64,000 nucleotides of DNA. It comes from Setomelanomma holmii (Eukaryota > Ascomycota > Dothideomycetes > Pleosporales > Phaeosphaeriaceae). Under the pieces are notes generated by a model, which searched no databases, was not told the DNA's origin, and was given only the letters and a program-made list of their open reading frames with translations. The stretch spans positions 1 to 64,000 of the forward strand of contig ML978270.1 of the NCBI GenBank assembly GCA_010015745.1, read 5' to 3'. Both the position numbers and the translations under genes were made by a program. Shown in pieces: positions 35,441-46,692 of the stretch (within the stretch, counting starts at the first letter, position 1; every line of letters begins with the position of its first letter).

Positions 35441-35925
35441 AGGACCAGCGTAGTAGTGGAGTGACAAGCCATATATATGCATTCCTAACACGTTCAGTGC
35501 ACTTTCAGAGTAAATAATATCTCTTCTACACACTGCGTGGCTTGCGCGCACACAACTGACAGCGTCTCTACGTACATGATAGTGACAATCGCTTCCATAG
35601 CGTGGACCTTAAGAACAGTCCAAAGAGGGGCAAGCCGATGGGGACTCTCCAGAACAGGTATGCTCGGTTAAGATGTCCTAGGCCTTATCCTAGGCTTAAT
35701 GCTGTGACTTTTCATGGAATGCTCGGATCTGCTTGGTCTCTTGATCCATGAGGGGCGTGCGCGCGCCATGAGCAAGACTATTGTTAGCAAATGTCCCTAT
35801 TCTTTCCCCATGGGCATTCTCCAATTTGAAGCGCAGTAGTGGCCTCAATATCACAGAGCGATCAGGCGACATCGAGTCGTGATAATTGCAGCTTGATTTG
35901 TTGTATTGGAAGGAGCTCCTGTAGT
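35441..35925. other. Intergenic 3' flank of EMC10
   Basis: About 480 bp with no gene. A minus-strand frame running through to 35696 is the unspliced continuation past the EMC10 stop in another frame. Confidence 0.5.
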
Positions 35926-36550
35926 CTATTTTCCATCTCCGCCACCAGCGACCAGTTGGACAACCAAGAATAATGCAATGGCCCACCAGTACCTGTGAGA
36001 TTGTTAGCGGTGTGATCTCATGCCCAGACACGTTTGGAAAGACGCACTTCTGCAGAAAGCTCTTCTCTGGTTCCTTCGAATCGATCTTGCCTTCTGCATT
36101 GAGCACGATGGGCTTGTTCAGCACAGGCTTGGGACCAGGGCTTCTCTTCACGATTTCGACCTCCACCTCGTCACTGCTTCCCTTCACGCTCGTGCCAAAA
36201 CCGACGTGGTACGGCTCGCCCTTGTCATCGACGTGTATCACGAACTTCTTGTGGTACTGCTCCTCGAAGCTGGCTGCAGAAGTGACGATGCCGCGCCATG
36301 ATCCGGTCTTGGGGTCTGACAGTCCGATGCGCAAGAGATGACTTGAGGAATACGAGCCTGTCGGAGGCGTGTAGGAGGCTATTGTGCCCACAGACTGGTC
36401 TGCATCGTACTCGATTTGCGCAAGTGGTATGGGCGACGGGATAATGGCGCTCTTGTCAGAGATGGACACGGAGGAGACGTATACTGTGACGGATGACGCG
36501 AGCGCCACTGGCAGCAGGAGGAGCTTTGCAAGCAGCATCTTCATTGGCAA
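35926..36550 (-). CDS. EMC10: ER membrane protein complex subunit 10 (EMC10)
   Basis: Exons 36550-36048 and 35992-35926 (intron 55 bp, GTGCGTC...TCACAG) give 189 aa. EMC10 is a lumenal subunit of the EMC, which inserts tail-anchored and multipass membrane proteins in the endoplasmic reticulum. A signal peptide is clear (MPMKMLLAKLLLLPVALAS). A beta-sandwich follows, with DPKTGSWRGIVTSAASFEEQYHKKF split over its strands. The second exon supplies the C-terminal membrane anchor YWWAIALFLVVQLVAGG. The splice was chosen because it yields this anchor; unspliced reading gives an unrelated tail. Two in-frame Met codons (36544, 36538) could also start the signal peptide. Confidence 0.88.
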
Positions 36551-37143
36551 TGTGGAGTTGATGCTCTATGCAGCTCGAGGCGCAGGTTGATGATGCGCGG
36601 AGCTTGAGCGGCACGGAGAATAGATCCGCCGAAGTCCATTCAATCTAGCCCTAGAGACTTGAAATGCTTCTTCCTTACTCCCACGACCTCCACGTCGCCC
36701 ACGCGTCAGCCGACATATCGCTGCTTGATAATGCCGGCGTCGCTTCAATACGGCACTAACACCCGACCCGAGCACCAAGATATCGTTTTGCTTTGGGTGG
36801 CGTTTTCGACGGCCAACAACATCCGGCATGCCCAAATAAGTGGATCCGCAGACTCACGATCCCCACAATTCTCCCCATTGCTTCTGGAAGGTTTCCAGTC
36901 AATCATGGTCCCTGAGGCGAGCGACTCCGGCGGTTTTGCTCACATTCAGGGTCACTAAGCAGTGTTGGCCCCACCCCCACCATGCTAAAGCTTCTGATAG
37001 CTGCCATGAGCTCATCGCGCGTACACAGCTGTGCTGTAGCTCAACATTATTTCTGAGCGTTGAACAATCCAATTGATTGAAATTCACACATCTTCTCCCT
37101 CTTTCGCACTCTCACTCTGTCATTCAAACTTTACTCTATCAAT
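36551..37143. other. Divergent promoter region, EMC10 / FGGY kinase
   Basis: About 590 bp between two divergent starts. The last 70 bp before 37144 are CT-rich (CTCCCTCTTTCGCACTCTCA), as in many fungal leaders. No other feature. Confidence 0.5.
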
Positions 37144-39081
37144 ATGGCAGTTCCCTACAGACAGGCCTCACGGCAGCAGTCGCGACAAATGTCGACGGAT
37201 CCTCGCAATGAGCTTCGTCCGCATGTCGACCACTATATCGGAATTGATGTTGGCACAGGTAGTGCCAGAGCCTGCATCATGAACGACCAGGGTGATATAG
37301 TTGGACTGGCTTCAGAGAATATTGGTCTTTGGCAACCACAGACCGGCTACTATGTACTTCACCCACGTCGCGAGCTGCACGTCACTGACATTCTCAGGAA
37401 CAAAGTACATCAGATATCTGGCGCTGTATCTGTTCGTCTGTCCGCCGAGCAATGGACCAGCACAATATCGAGCGCGACTCGATTCGAGGCATTGGCTTCG
37501 ACGCAACATGCTCACTTGCGGTCTTCAGGGAGGATACGGATGAACCGGTCGCAGTCACTGGTCCAAACTTCGACAATAAGGACGGCAACGACCGCAATGT
37601 TATCCTATGGCTCGACCATCGTCCTGTAGAAGAGACAAACAAGATCAACGCCACAAAGCACAACCTGCTACGATATGTTGGCGGCAAGATGTCAATCGAG
37701 ATGGAGATTCCGAAAGTGTTATGGCTGAAGAGGAACATGCCAAAGGAGCTATTCGACCAGTGCAAATTCTACGACTTGACCGACGCACTCACGCACATTG
37801 CCACAGGCAGCGAAACTCGAAGCTTCTGCAGTGTGGTATGCAAGCAAGGTTTTGTGCCAGTTGGTGTGGATGGGAGTGTCAAAGGATGGCAAGAGGACTT
37901 TCTCACGGAGATTGGACTTGAAGACCTGGTGCAGGACAGTTTTAAGCGCATGGGAGGCGTTGACAAAGTGGTTTGTCCTTCAGCACGCGACGATCAACAT
38001 ACGGCTGACACTTGGATAGAACGGTCGCTACCTTACTGCCGGTGAGCTCGTCGGCACATTGAGCGAGAAGGCAGCGGCAGATATGGGACTCCAGCCCGGC
38101 ATCGCAGTCGGCAGTGGTGTCATCGACGCCTACGCCGGATGGATTGGTACTGTGGGTGCTAAAGTGAAGCTCAACGAAGACACCCTCGACATGGAGGTCC
38201 CTAAGAACGACGTATCACAAGCCTTTACTCGCCTGGCCGCCGTTGCAGGAACATCGACCTGCCATCTAGCCATGTCTCGCGATCCAGTCTTCGTTGATGG
38301 TGTCTGGGGACCATACAGAGATGTACTGCTACCAGACTATTGGATGGCAGAAGGTGGACAGAGCGCAACAGGCGAGCTTCTGAAGCATGTCATTGAGACA
38401 CATCCTGCCTTCCAAGAAGCAACCTCTGTTGCAGAAACGTACAACACAAACATCTACGATTACCTTAACGAACATCTGCGCGAGATGGCCGAGAGAGATA
38501 ACGCACCACACATCGCATGGCTTGGACGCCACTTCTTCCTGTACGGTGATCTCTTCGGCAACCGCTCGCCAGTTGCAGATCCCAACATGAAGGGCTCGGT
38601 TATTGGTCTCAGCTCTGACAAGAGCCTCGACGGTCTCGCTCTTTACTACTACGGAACGTTGGAATTCATCGCCCTACAAACACACCAGATTGTCTCGGCC
38701 ATGAACAAGTCGGGACATGTCATCTCCTCGATCTTCATGTCTGGGTCACAATGCCAGAACGGTCTGCTCATGCAACTCATGGCTACGGCGTGTGACATGC
38801 CAGTTCTCATCCCGCGATACGTGCACGCAGCCGTTGTACACGGTGCAGCCATGCTCGGTGCGAAGGCTGCAAGTACCGACAAAGATGGTAATAGCGAGCC
38901 GCTATGGGACATCATGGACAGATATAGCAAGCCAGGCAAGACAGTCAAGCCCCTTGCCGACAAGAAGCTCAAGAGCCTGCTGGATGCGAAGTACAAGGTC
39001 TTCTTGGAGCAGTGTGAAGGTCAGCAAAGATATAGGAAAGAGGTTGATGCTGCGATTGAGGGCTGGACAGCCAGTTCGTAG
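37144..39081 (+). CDS. FGGY-family carbohydrate kinase (YDR109C/FGGY type)
   Basis: Exons 37144-37353, 37401-37967 and 38020-39081 (introns 47 and 52 bp) give 612 aa. The family phosphorylates sugars or polyols with ATP in an actin-like two-domain fold. This branch includes yeast YDR109C and human FGGY, for which D-ribulose kinase activity is reported. Visible: the phosphate loop YIGIDVGTGSARACI at the N-terminus, GIGFDATCSLAVF, LWLDHR, the second FGGY domain from GIAVGSGVIDAYAGWIGTVG and FMSGSQCQNGLLMQLMA near the C-terminus. About 30 extra residues precede the kinase core. The substrate is inferred from the family only. Confidence 0.9.
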
Positions 39082-39707
39082 ATGGTCTTCGAAACCGCAT
39101 ACTGATGATCGATGCAAAATGTCCACAACTATTTGACTACGTTCCCTGATACAGTACTAGTCCCAGGTGCTGCGCCCAGTCGTGTTAGTGAAATTTGTGG
39201 AAACGAGGACTTTAGCGTGATACAACGCGAAAAGAGCATGATAGGGCGGACGTGTTGGTAGGATACAGGCTTCAGCGGCAATCCCTTGGTATGTTACGAG
39301 TGCTTGCGCCACAGGACAAAAGTTGGCGACGGAGACGTGCCCAGTGATGGGCATTACCAGCCTCATTGCTTCGCTACTATGACCACGTAGGCGCAAAATC
39401 GCAGACGATCCTTTCACATGCGAATCAGAACCAACAGGACTGCTTCCTGAAGCTTCGCGCGAATTGTGCGGGTTCTAGCCACGCCACCTGCAGGGGCAGC
39501 CACGACTCGCACAGCCCCGCGTACGTCATGGGTCTGCATCTGGGGCACTTCGCCCCTCACAGCTAGTTTAACTCACACAAACGACGCACTGGTATAAGTA
39601 ACGTCACCACATCTCCTGATTGAACTTTCTACAACGACCGACCCCGAAACCTTCCACTTCCTACAAGTAGTTTTCGATCACTCATCTCAACAACACAACC
39701 CGTCATT
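39082..39707. other. Intergenic, upstream of the Vip1-like gene
   Basis: About 625 bp. The end is a pyrimidine/CA-rich leader (CTCATCTCAACAACACAACC) typical of a highly expressed fungal gene. No other gene seen. Confidence 0.5.
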
Positions 39708-40682
39708 ATGGCCGCCACCGTCAACGTTGAGAACATCTCCACCAAGACCAGCGAGGAAGAAATCAAGTCTTTCTTCAGCTTCTGCGGAAAGATCCAGTCC
39801 ATCAGCGTAAAGGCGTCCGGCAACGACGCACAGTCTGCCTCGGTCACCTTTGAGAAGGCAGCCGCTGCGAAGACAGCCCTCCTACTCGATAACACCCAGC
39901 TCGGGCCCAATCCTGTGCAGGTCAGCTCCGCCAAATCCATTGACGAGATTGCTGGCGACAAGGCAGCGTCCGCAGAGGAGGCCAAGGATGGCGACCACCA
40001 CATCGATCAAGAGTCGAAGCCTCGTGCACGCATCGTCGCGGAATACCTGGCACACGGCTACGTGATCTCCGACAAGGCCATCGAGGCCGCTCTCGCCGCG
40101 GATAAGAAGAACGGTTACAGCACCAAGTTCACCCAAGTCCTCCAGAACATCGACTCTAAGACACAGGCCACGCAGAAGGCCCAGACCGTCGACAACAAGC
40201 TCGGCCTCACCCAGAAGGCATACGCTGGCTGGAACACCTTGAACAGTTACTTCGATAAGGCCGTTAACACCCCCACTGGCCAGAAGCTTCGCACATTCTA
40301 CGATCAGGGCAACAGGACCGTCATGGACGTACACAACGAGGCTCGCCATCTCGCCGATCTTAAGAAGAAGGAGCAGGGCAAGGACAGCACTGGTGTGCAC
40401 CACCTCCCAGAGCCCGCTTCCGACAAGACAACCTGCAATTGCCAGGCCAACGCCGGCAACTGCGGTTGCTCTGAGAAGGAGTGCGTCTGCTCTGGCTGCG
40501 GCAAGAACGACTTGCCCAGTGCCGAGCAGATGAATGTGCATACTCTGGCGCCGCCCAACCAGGACAAGACGCAGTGCGATTGCGCTGCTGAGGCTGGCCA
40601 GTGCCCGTGCCCTGAAGGCAAGTGTGCTTGCAAGGGCTGCGCGAAGGCCAAGGATGCTGGCAATGACAAAATTGCCGTCTAG
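39708..40682 (+). CDS. Vip1-like RRM protein with two C-terminal metallothionein-like cysteine modules
   Basis: An intronless 324-aa frame. Residues 1-75 are an RNA-recognition motif (VNVENISTKTSEEEIKSFFS, then SASVTFEKAAAAKTALLL) of the type in fission yeast Vip1. A conserved region follows (ARIVAEYLAHGYVISDKAIEA and AYAGWNTLNSYFDKAVNTP). Two cysteine modules lie at residues 243-264 and 290-311, each with exactly the spacing C-x-C-x6-C-x-C-x4-C-x-C-x2-C, seven Cys each. That is nearly the layout of the small copper metallothionein of Neurospora (same seven-Cys order, loops one residue shorter). Metal binding is therefore plausible, joined to an RNA-binding or cytoskeleton-linked protein. There is no intron or frameshift, so the fusion is real at DNA level. 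The function of Vip1 itself is not settled. Confidence 0.88.
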   Translation: MAATVNVENISTKTSEEEIKSFFSFCGKIQSISVKASGNDAQSASVTFEKAAAAKTALLLDNTQLGPNPVQVSSAKSIDEIAGDKAASAEEAKDGDHHIDQESKPRARIVAEYLAHGYVISDKAIEAALAADKKNGYSTKFTQVLQNIDSKTQATQKAQTVDNKLGLTQKAYAGWNTLNSYFDKAVNTPTGQKLRTFYDQGNRTVMDVHNEARHLADLKKKEQGKDSTGVHHLPEPASDKTTCNCQANAGNCGCSEKECVCSGCGKNDLPSAEQMNVHTLAPPNQDKTQCDCAAEAGQCPCPEGKCACKGCAKAKDAGNDKIAV

Positions 40683-41226
40683 GTATTGCTTGGAGTTGCT
40701 GGTTGCTGAGTGATGCGAGGATGATTATGAGCCAATGATTCCCCCTTTTCATTTGTTAGTCTGTACAAGCAGTTCATGAGTGGACGAAAAGTCGGGTTTT
40801 TGGTGTATAGTAGCTCCAATTGATTCATGACAAACAATTCTCCCAATGTTGTTGATGAGCTGTGACCTGTAAATGATATGCATGAAGCACCATGATTACG
40901 GGAAGGACATTCATACATCATTCGCATGATCAGCAAGCACCTTGCTGCCTGGAGTAGCCCTATCAAGTCATGTTGTGGCTACGTAAGGAAGCACGGGTTC
41001 GAACGTCCTTGCACAAGAGATGACATTCTTGGTCGTGTTCCAATGTTTTCAGACGATCTCTGGGAGTGCTTCCAAATGTGACAATTGCATTCATTGAGTG
41101 GACCAGACTCTTCGCTCGAGCGGCGAAGATCTGCCTTTTGAAATCGATTCTTATCATCGCTCATCGTCAATTGGGTATTGTACAAGAAAAAGGTCTGCAA
41201 TTGATGTAATGTAGTGCTTGGCGCAG
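40683..41226. other. Convergent 3' region
   Basis: About 540 bp between the convergent Vip1-like and Yra1-like genes. A GGGTTCGAAC at 40997 resembles a tRNA T-loop, but no tRNA fold surrounds it. Nothing else. Confidence 0.5.
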
Positions 41227-42141
41227 CTAGTACCGCCTGCGTGGTCCCCGTGGTGGTTCCCGGCGCCCGCTCTCGCTGAAGCCATATCGCCCGTCTTGGA
41301 AGCTGCCGCCAGACCGTGTCGCTCCAGCATTGGTGTCAACATCCATGTCGTCGCTGGGCGATTGCGCCAGACGCGCAGGTGGTGGTCGGGAGTGTAAGCT
41401 TGCGTTGTTGCTTGGAGGTGTTTCTTTCAGGTACACGTAGAGCACCCTGCCATCAGCCTGATGAAAGTTAGCTTTGCTCAACCGAAGTCCTGCAAAACTG
41501 CCTACCTTTTGATTATTGAATGTTGCGATTACGTTGTCGGCCCCCTCCTTCGTCACACACTGCAGCTCTACCATGACCGTTGGCGCAGCGGTAAGCAGTC
41601 TGCACCCCAGTGTGTCTCCAGCATGCGGTGCCATGACAGCCTCAATATCTGCCGCCGTCGTGCCTGGTGCGAAGTTGCTCGCAATGACTGTGAATGGACC
41701 GCTTGCGACACCTCTAATGTTGAAGCCTGGCGCATCATCCTTGCGCGCAGACGGCTTCGCGTTATTCTTCAGGACCGATGTAAACTTGTCGTACGTCCGG
41801 CTGTTACGCTCGAGCTGTGATGTGGACGCGGTGCGCGTCGGACCTCCTCGCGCCCGTGCAGCCGGTCCATTGGGATTGTTCAGCTTGTGTAGATCGTGTT
41901 GCCATTTGCCTTCGATGCTGCCAGCTGGCTTCGCTGATGAGGATCGTTTCTGCACACCGGCACCACCGCTTATACGACTGAGCAGCGTCGGCTTTTCTGA
42001 TGTTTGTCGTGCCTTTGCGACCGCGCCAGCACCCGGAGCATTGCCCTTACGCCCTCGCCCTAAGAATTCTTGTGCTAAGACTTCATTCTTCTTCTTTTCT
42101 CGCTGGTCCTTGACGAAGTTGGCGAAGGAGACTCCTGTCAT
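41227..42141 (-). CDS. RNA-binding protein of the ALYREF/Yra1 type
   Basis: Exons 42141-41506 and 41457-41227 with a 48-bp intron give 288 aa. The N-terminus (VSFANFVKDQREKKKNEVLA) and a Gly/Arg-rich linker precede a diverged RNA-recognition motif: GPFTVIASNFAPGTTAADIE, then VMVELQCVTKEGADNVIATF, then GRVLYVYLKE. The tail is Pro/Ser-rich and ends GPRRRY. ALYREF-like proteins couple transcription to mRNA export in the nucleus. This one is diverged, and a general RRM nuclear protein is the alternative. The ATG at 42141 is preferred because the family-like N-terminus starts there, although the frame is open further upstream. The intron is a multiple of three with no stop, so retention would add 16 residues inside the RRM. 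Confidence 0.75.
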   Translation of the reverse strand: MTGVSFANFVKDQREKKKNEVLAQEFLGRGRKGNAPGAGAVAKARQTSEKPTLLSRISGGAGVQKRSSSAKPAGSIEGKWQHDLHKLNNPNGPAARARGGPTRTASTSQLERNSRTYDKFTSVLKNNAKPSARKDDAPGFNIRGVASGPFTVIASNFAPGTTAADIEAVMAPHAGDTLGCRLLTAAPTVMVELQCVTKEGADNVIATFNNQKVGSFAGLRLSKANFHQADGRVLYVYLKETPPSNNASLHSRPPPARLAQSPSDDMDVDTNAGATRSGGSFQDGRYGFSESGRREPPRGPRRRY

Positions 42142-43572
42142 GGCGAGCAACGGGGAGCAACGGGGAGGGTATGACGGTGGTGTTGAAATGATGCGATGTC
42201 GAAGGGAGCGCGCAGAGCAAGGCGCAGGAACCGCGAAAGCTGGCGCGCGCAGCTGGGGCATGGGCACGGGCCACAGCCATCGGCCAAACGAAACGCCGGC
42301 GCGCGAAAAGTTCCATCAAAACCGCGAGCTGCAAGCTTGTTCTCTACACTACAACGAACTTTTGGTAAGTCACATCCACGACTCCTTTCCCCCTCAACAT
42401 GATGAATACAAGTGTCGCCCCTATCATAAACTCTATGTTGATCGACCACCCAAGCCAAACGGGATTACTGATTACCACCAACTCTCACATTTCGAAAGCC
42501 AGTTCCTTCATGAAGTCTTGCTAACAGCTCGAAGATTTAGTTCTTGTTGGCATCGCTTGTACGAAGATGTCGCCTGTACAATACCAATGCAGCATGTGCG
42601 CAGCGCCACTCGCGCCTTGATGACTCTCCATTAGCTCAACCCATCCTGCCCGTCCGAAACCTGCGCAGACACAATCTGGTCTGGTCGATCGCATATGAAG
42701 CAAGGTCTGCGGCACGGGCAGGTCGTGGTTGAGCTGCAACTCAATCACGTAGGTCTACCTCAGTTTCCTCATACCATCACCTGCAATGATGAGCAACCTT
42801 AGTACTATCAAATACCGACCTACCAGTGGGGAACAAAACAAGTTCGATTACCTGATCACCATACACTTGTGCTCTTCGCATAAAACATTTTCGACGCTCA
42901 TTGCTGATCTTCAATCAGATACCCCATGGCTGACCTCTTCTCGTGCTAGCTGTCATCGTTCACAGGCACTTTTCGACTTGGTAAGTTTGATCAGTTTTTC
43001 TTTACTCCATGCGATGATGATACACTTATACTCCATGCTAACTCCGGAAGAGGTCCGCCTCAATGCTGGAACAACTATATGCTTTTCATCTTTCTTCTGA
43101 TTCGCCTTTGTTTTCGAGACTTCCCAGCATACCACTCGTCGTGCTTTGCTAACTTTATTGAAGTAGGCATTAGGAGCTCACCTGACACGGATACCGTTGA
43201 CCGGCAGATTGTGCGTTTGCATTCTGCAATTCCAACGGAGCACTATGCCTGGAACTTTCTCTGATGCTGACGTAATATATGTAAATGTGAAGGCGTTCTT
43301 CCGGAATTGGTTTCGTTTGGACTTCCGGAAACAGGAAACAGTGTGCTGGCCGTACTGCTAGGCATGATGGTGTGCATAGATATCGTAGCAACGCATGAGA
43401 AATATTATGCTTCTTGGAAGAATCGCCACTCTCTGCATTACTGTCTTTGATGCTTATTCTCATCTGTAACTGGGGTATATCGAGGCTATGAACGCGAAAC
43501 ACTACACGAAATGGACCTCGACTACCTTTATACGCCCTTCTCCATAGGGCCTATCGGTACACTGACTGCCAT
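42142..43572. other. Intergenic, no convincing gene
   Basis: About 1.4 kb. Plus-strand frames at 42786-43100 and 43079-43264 contain possible donor signals (GTAAGTTTGATC at 42980) but no recognisable motif, and no complete model could be built. Treated as unassigned. Confidence 0.45.
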
Positions 43573-44763
43573 CTACTCAGTCAGCTTCATGCCCGCGGCG
43601 ACCTTCTCCAAGTCCGCCGTCTTCCCACCATACACCTCCGGCACATTCGGCCCCAACTCTGCCGCCAACTGATTCCCATAGCTCAGCACCGTAAACTTCT
43701 TCGCCGTCTCCTTGGCCACCACCATTTTGATCGCCGTGTAGATCCAGCCCATGACGACAGGCACATTGACGAAGAACTTGCGCGACAGCGTCTCTGGGTA
43801 ATAGCGTCCGAGGATTTCGATGGTCTTGGCCGTCGCGGCTTTGACGGCGGGGTCCTGGCGCAGGAACGAGACTTGCAGGTAGTCGTGGATTTGGAAGCCT
43901 TGGTAGGGATCAGGACCGGCGTTGTAATCGGGAATGGGAACGGTGGCGGAGGAGAGGTTGAGGGCCTGGACGGACTTCTCCATGAGCCCAACGCGCCAGC
44001 GGAGGAAGCTGGGAATGTGTTAGGTCCACATTTCTCTTCTGAACAGAGATTGTGATAAAGGAACAAACCTCTCCAGATCACCAAATGTAGCCTTCTTATC
44101 CGTGACCGCGCCGTAGATATTGAACGTAGCAATATCCTTCTTATTCTTGCTCTCCGGCACACCCTCAACCTCAAGCACATATCCGAGTCCACCAAATCTG
44201 CTCTCATCAAATGTCTCCCCTGCCGCCTTGACAGGATCGAAGTCCTTGCGCCATTTCAGCATCTCGAGCAATTGCTGCGTTGCCTTCTCTAAATCGTTCT
44301 GGTTTGCGCGCAGGAACTTCTGGAGAATGAGTTTGGTAAGGAAGGGCGAGGACTTGGAAAGTGTGATGCCGTAGACTTCGGCATGTTCGGCTTGGGTTAC
44401 GAGAGCTTCGAAGGTGTCGTAAAACTTTGTGAGAGGGTGCTCGGGAGCTGTTTCGGGCCAGACGGGGCCGGTAGTGGACTCGAGGATGTCGGTTTTGGGT
44501 GCAGTGGTGGGAGCTGGTGTATCCGCTTCAACCACCTTGTCGTCTGCATTAGCTTCGAGAGCCTTGTCTTTCGCAGTAGTTGAGAGATCGCCCAGATCGT
44601 CTGCTGCTTTGTCGACTTTCTCGTCTGCGACAGGGACATCGCTCGGCTTCTCGGTCGAGGTGGTAGCAGACGCAACATCGGGCTCCTTCTCAGTGACGGG
44701 TCCGTCGACGATGTCAGCATTGCCGATAGGCGCGATGTTTGTCTGTTCGAGCTTGGTCGCCAT
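43573..44763 (-). CDS. SFH5: Sec14-like phosphatidylinositol transfer protein Sfh5
   Basis: Exons 44763-44069 and 44008-43573 (60-bp intron) give 376 aa. Sfh5 belongs to the Sec14/CRAL-TRIO family; yeast Sfh5 is reported to bind heme and acts at ER-plasma membrane contacts and the cytosol. Residues 1-100 are Ala/Asp/Lys/Thr-rich and disordered. The CRAL-TRIO N-terminal part (LTKLILQKFLRANQNDLEKA, LLEMLKWRKDFDP) is followed by the lipid-binding domain, with GYVLEVEGV, FNIYGAVTD and the gate region VNVPVVMGWIYTAIKMVV. The long acidic N-terminal extension is usual in filamentous ascomycete Sfh5. The splice joins ER or ES to FLRWRVGLMEKSV, the conserved continuation. Confidence 0.9.
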
Positions 44764-45113
44764 GCTCGTAGGTTGTTAGTGTAGGAAGTGGTCAGAGGTG
44801 GTCTGCTTGCGTGATGTGCTTGGGAAATGTTTCAAGTTAACGGAGATGGCGCAAATAAAGTCCGAGCAATGCAACACGCTATCACGTGGATGGCGTATGG
44901 CTGGGCAAAGATGAAGACATCGGGACAGTCCACCTGCAGGGCCGCTAGGCATTAATAATATAGTGTCATACTTCAAAATGAATTATCATGATTATGAAAT
45001 TGCTACTTGAATATGAGGGCGATCATTTGATATATTGCTGAGCCTACATGGAAAGAAACAACAGCGCGCCAAAACTATGCGTATTTACAATGATATGTGA
45101 GTACATGCTTCCT
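44764..45113. other. Spacer between SFH5 and the L-lactate dehydrogenase gene
   Basis: 350 bp holding the SFH5 upstream region and the 3' flank of the lactate dehydrogenase gene, both on the minus strand. No feature recognised. Confidence 0.5.
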
Positions 45114-46692
45114 TTACAGCTTTGCCTTCTCCTTGATCACCTTCTCCTGGGGTCCTATGAGAGGATCATACACGTTCAGTCCGAGTGTATCGCTTGGAAC
45201 GAATGAGTGCGAGTTGAGTGCTCGGGTGTCAAGCATGGAAGGATTCAGATCTGCGACGCTGGCAGCACCAATCAATCGCATGTTCATCTCCATCTCATCC
45301 TTCAACAGCTGCATAGCACGATCGACACCTGGCAGACCGTATGCCGACATGGCGTACAGGAATGGACGTCCGATGCCGACGCCCTTCGCGCCCAGTGCCA
45401 AGGCCTTGATGATGTCAGTCGCTCGTCGAACTCCACCATCAATATAAATTTCGATACGGTCTTGCCAGCCTCGTTGACGAAGGACTGGCATGACTTCGGC
45501 GAGCACCTCGATGCCAGAGCGAGCAAAGTCAAGCTGGCGACCACCGTGATTGGACAACACAACACCCTCTACACCAGTCTCGACGGCACGAATGACATCT
45601 TCGACGCACTGGACACCTTTCAAGATAATGGGCATCTTGGTAATGCTCTTGAACCACGGGATATCCTTCCAGCTCAAGCTCGGGTCAATAAATGACGAGA
45701 TGGCTCGTGCGGCGCCCTGACTTCGGTCTACATTGTCGCCGGAAGTGCTCTGAACATTTGAACCCACATCGCTGAACTTCGATCGCATATCTTTCTCGCG
45801 ACGACCGAGCTGAGGCGCATCGACGGTGATGAAGAGACCCTTGCATCCGCGCTTCTCGGCGTGTTGCACGATGCGCTTCGTAATCTCGCGATCCTTGTTG
45901 ACGTACAGCTGCAGCCACTGGCACTGCCCATCCTCTGCTTCATCCACAATCTCGTCGAAAGAACAGGACGCGAGTGTGGGAATCATCTGAATAATATTGT
46001 GCTTTCTCGCTCCACGGGTGAGGATAACCTCGCCTTCTGGGTTTCCGAGCTTGCCTAGCGCTGTAGCAGTGACATAGAATGGTATATCGACTTTGGTACC
46101 GAGCATCGTGGTGGACATGTCAACCTTCTCAACGTCAACGAGGACTCGTGGACGGAACCAGATCTTGTGGAAGGCGCCATGGTTTTCGCGCATAGTCTGC
46201 AGTGTTGTTAGCGATGTGCCAATTGCGATGATGCTTTCAAGTCCTCACAATCTCATCGTCTGCGCCACTGGAGTAGTACGCCCAAGCAGACTTCTTCATG
46301 ACCTTGCGCGCAACAGCCTCGAAGTCCATCAGATTGTAGCATTGCTCAAGGATTGGCATCCGCTCGATGCGCTTCTGCCTCTCCTCCTCATCAGGATCGA
46401 CTTCCTTCTCTTCCTGCTTTACTGTGTTCATGTCAACCTCCCCGAGATGCTTCGACTTGTCCAGGTATTTGTCGAGCGTGTCTGGGGGATGGATCGGATC
46501 ATACTCTTCGGTGGCATCCTTGCCAGCATACTTGAGGATGATCTTGGGGCCACCAGGATGCTCTGGCAGGAACTCGGTGATGTCGTAGGCACGGCCGTGG
46601 ATAATGACCCAGCATGAGTCTCTGCTGTTGTGCTTTGCAACCTCCTCGCCTGTGAGCTTCACAGCCTGTGTGTTGTTGCTGTCGTGGTTCAT
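45114..46692 (-). CDS. CYB2: Flavocytochrome b2-type L-lactate dehydrogenase, without visible presequence
   Basis: Exons 46692-46249 and 46196-45114 (52-bp intron) give 508 aa. The enzyme oxidises an L-2-hydroxy acid, classically L-lactate to pyruvate, with FMN and passes electrons through its heme to cytochrome c. Residues ~10-90 are a cytochrome b5 domain with both heme histidines (EHPGGPKII and DPIHPPDTL). The rest is the FMN-dependent alpha-hydroxy-acid dehydrogenase barrel: VLSNHGGRQLDFARSGIEVL carries the catalytic His and Arg, and YIDGGVRRATDIIKALALGA binds FMN phosphate. Yeast Cyb2 has a long bipartite presequence to the intermembrane space; here the heme domain begins ten residues after Met, so a cytosolic location or an undetected upstream exon must be considered. 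The exact hydroxy-acid substrate is inferred. Confidence 0.9.

Noticed and set aside
40995..41010. tRNA B-box-like GGGTTCGAAC
   Set aside because: The following bases break the B-box, and no cloverleaf surrounds it.
42786..43264. Possible two- or three-exon gene on the plus strand
   Set aside because: Donor-like sites exist, but no model gives a recognisable or complete protein.
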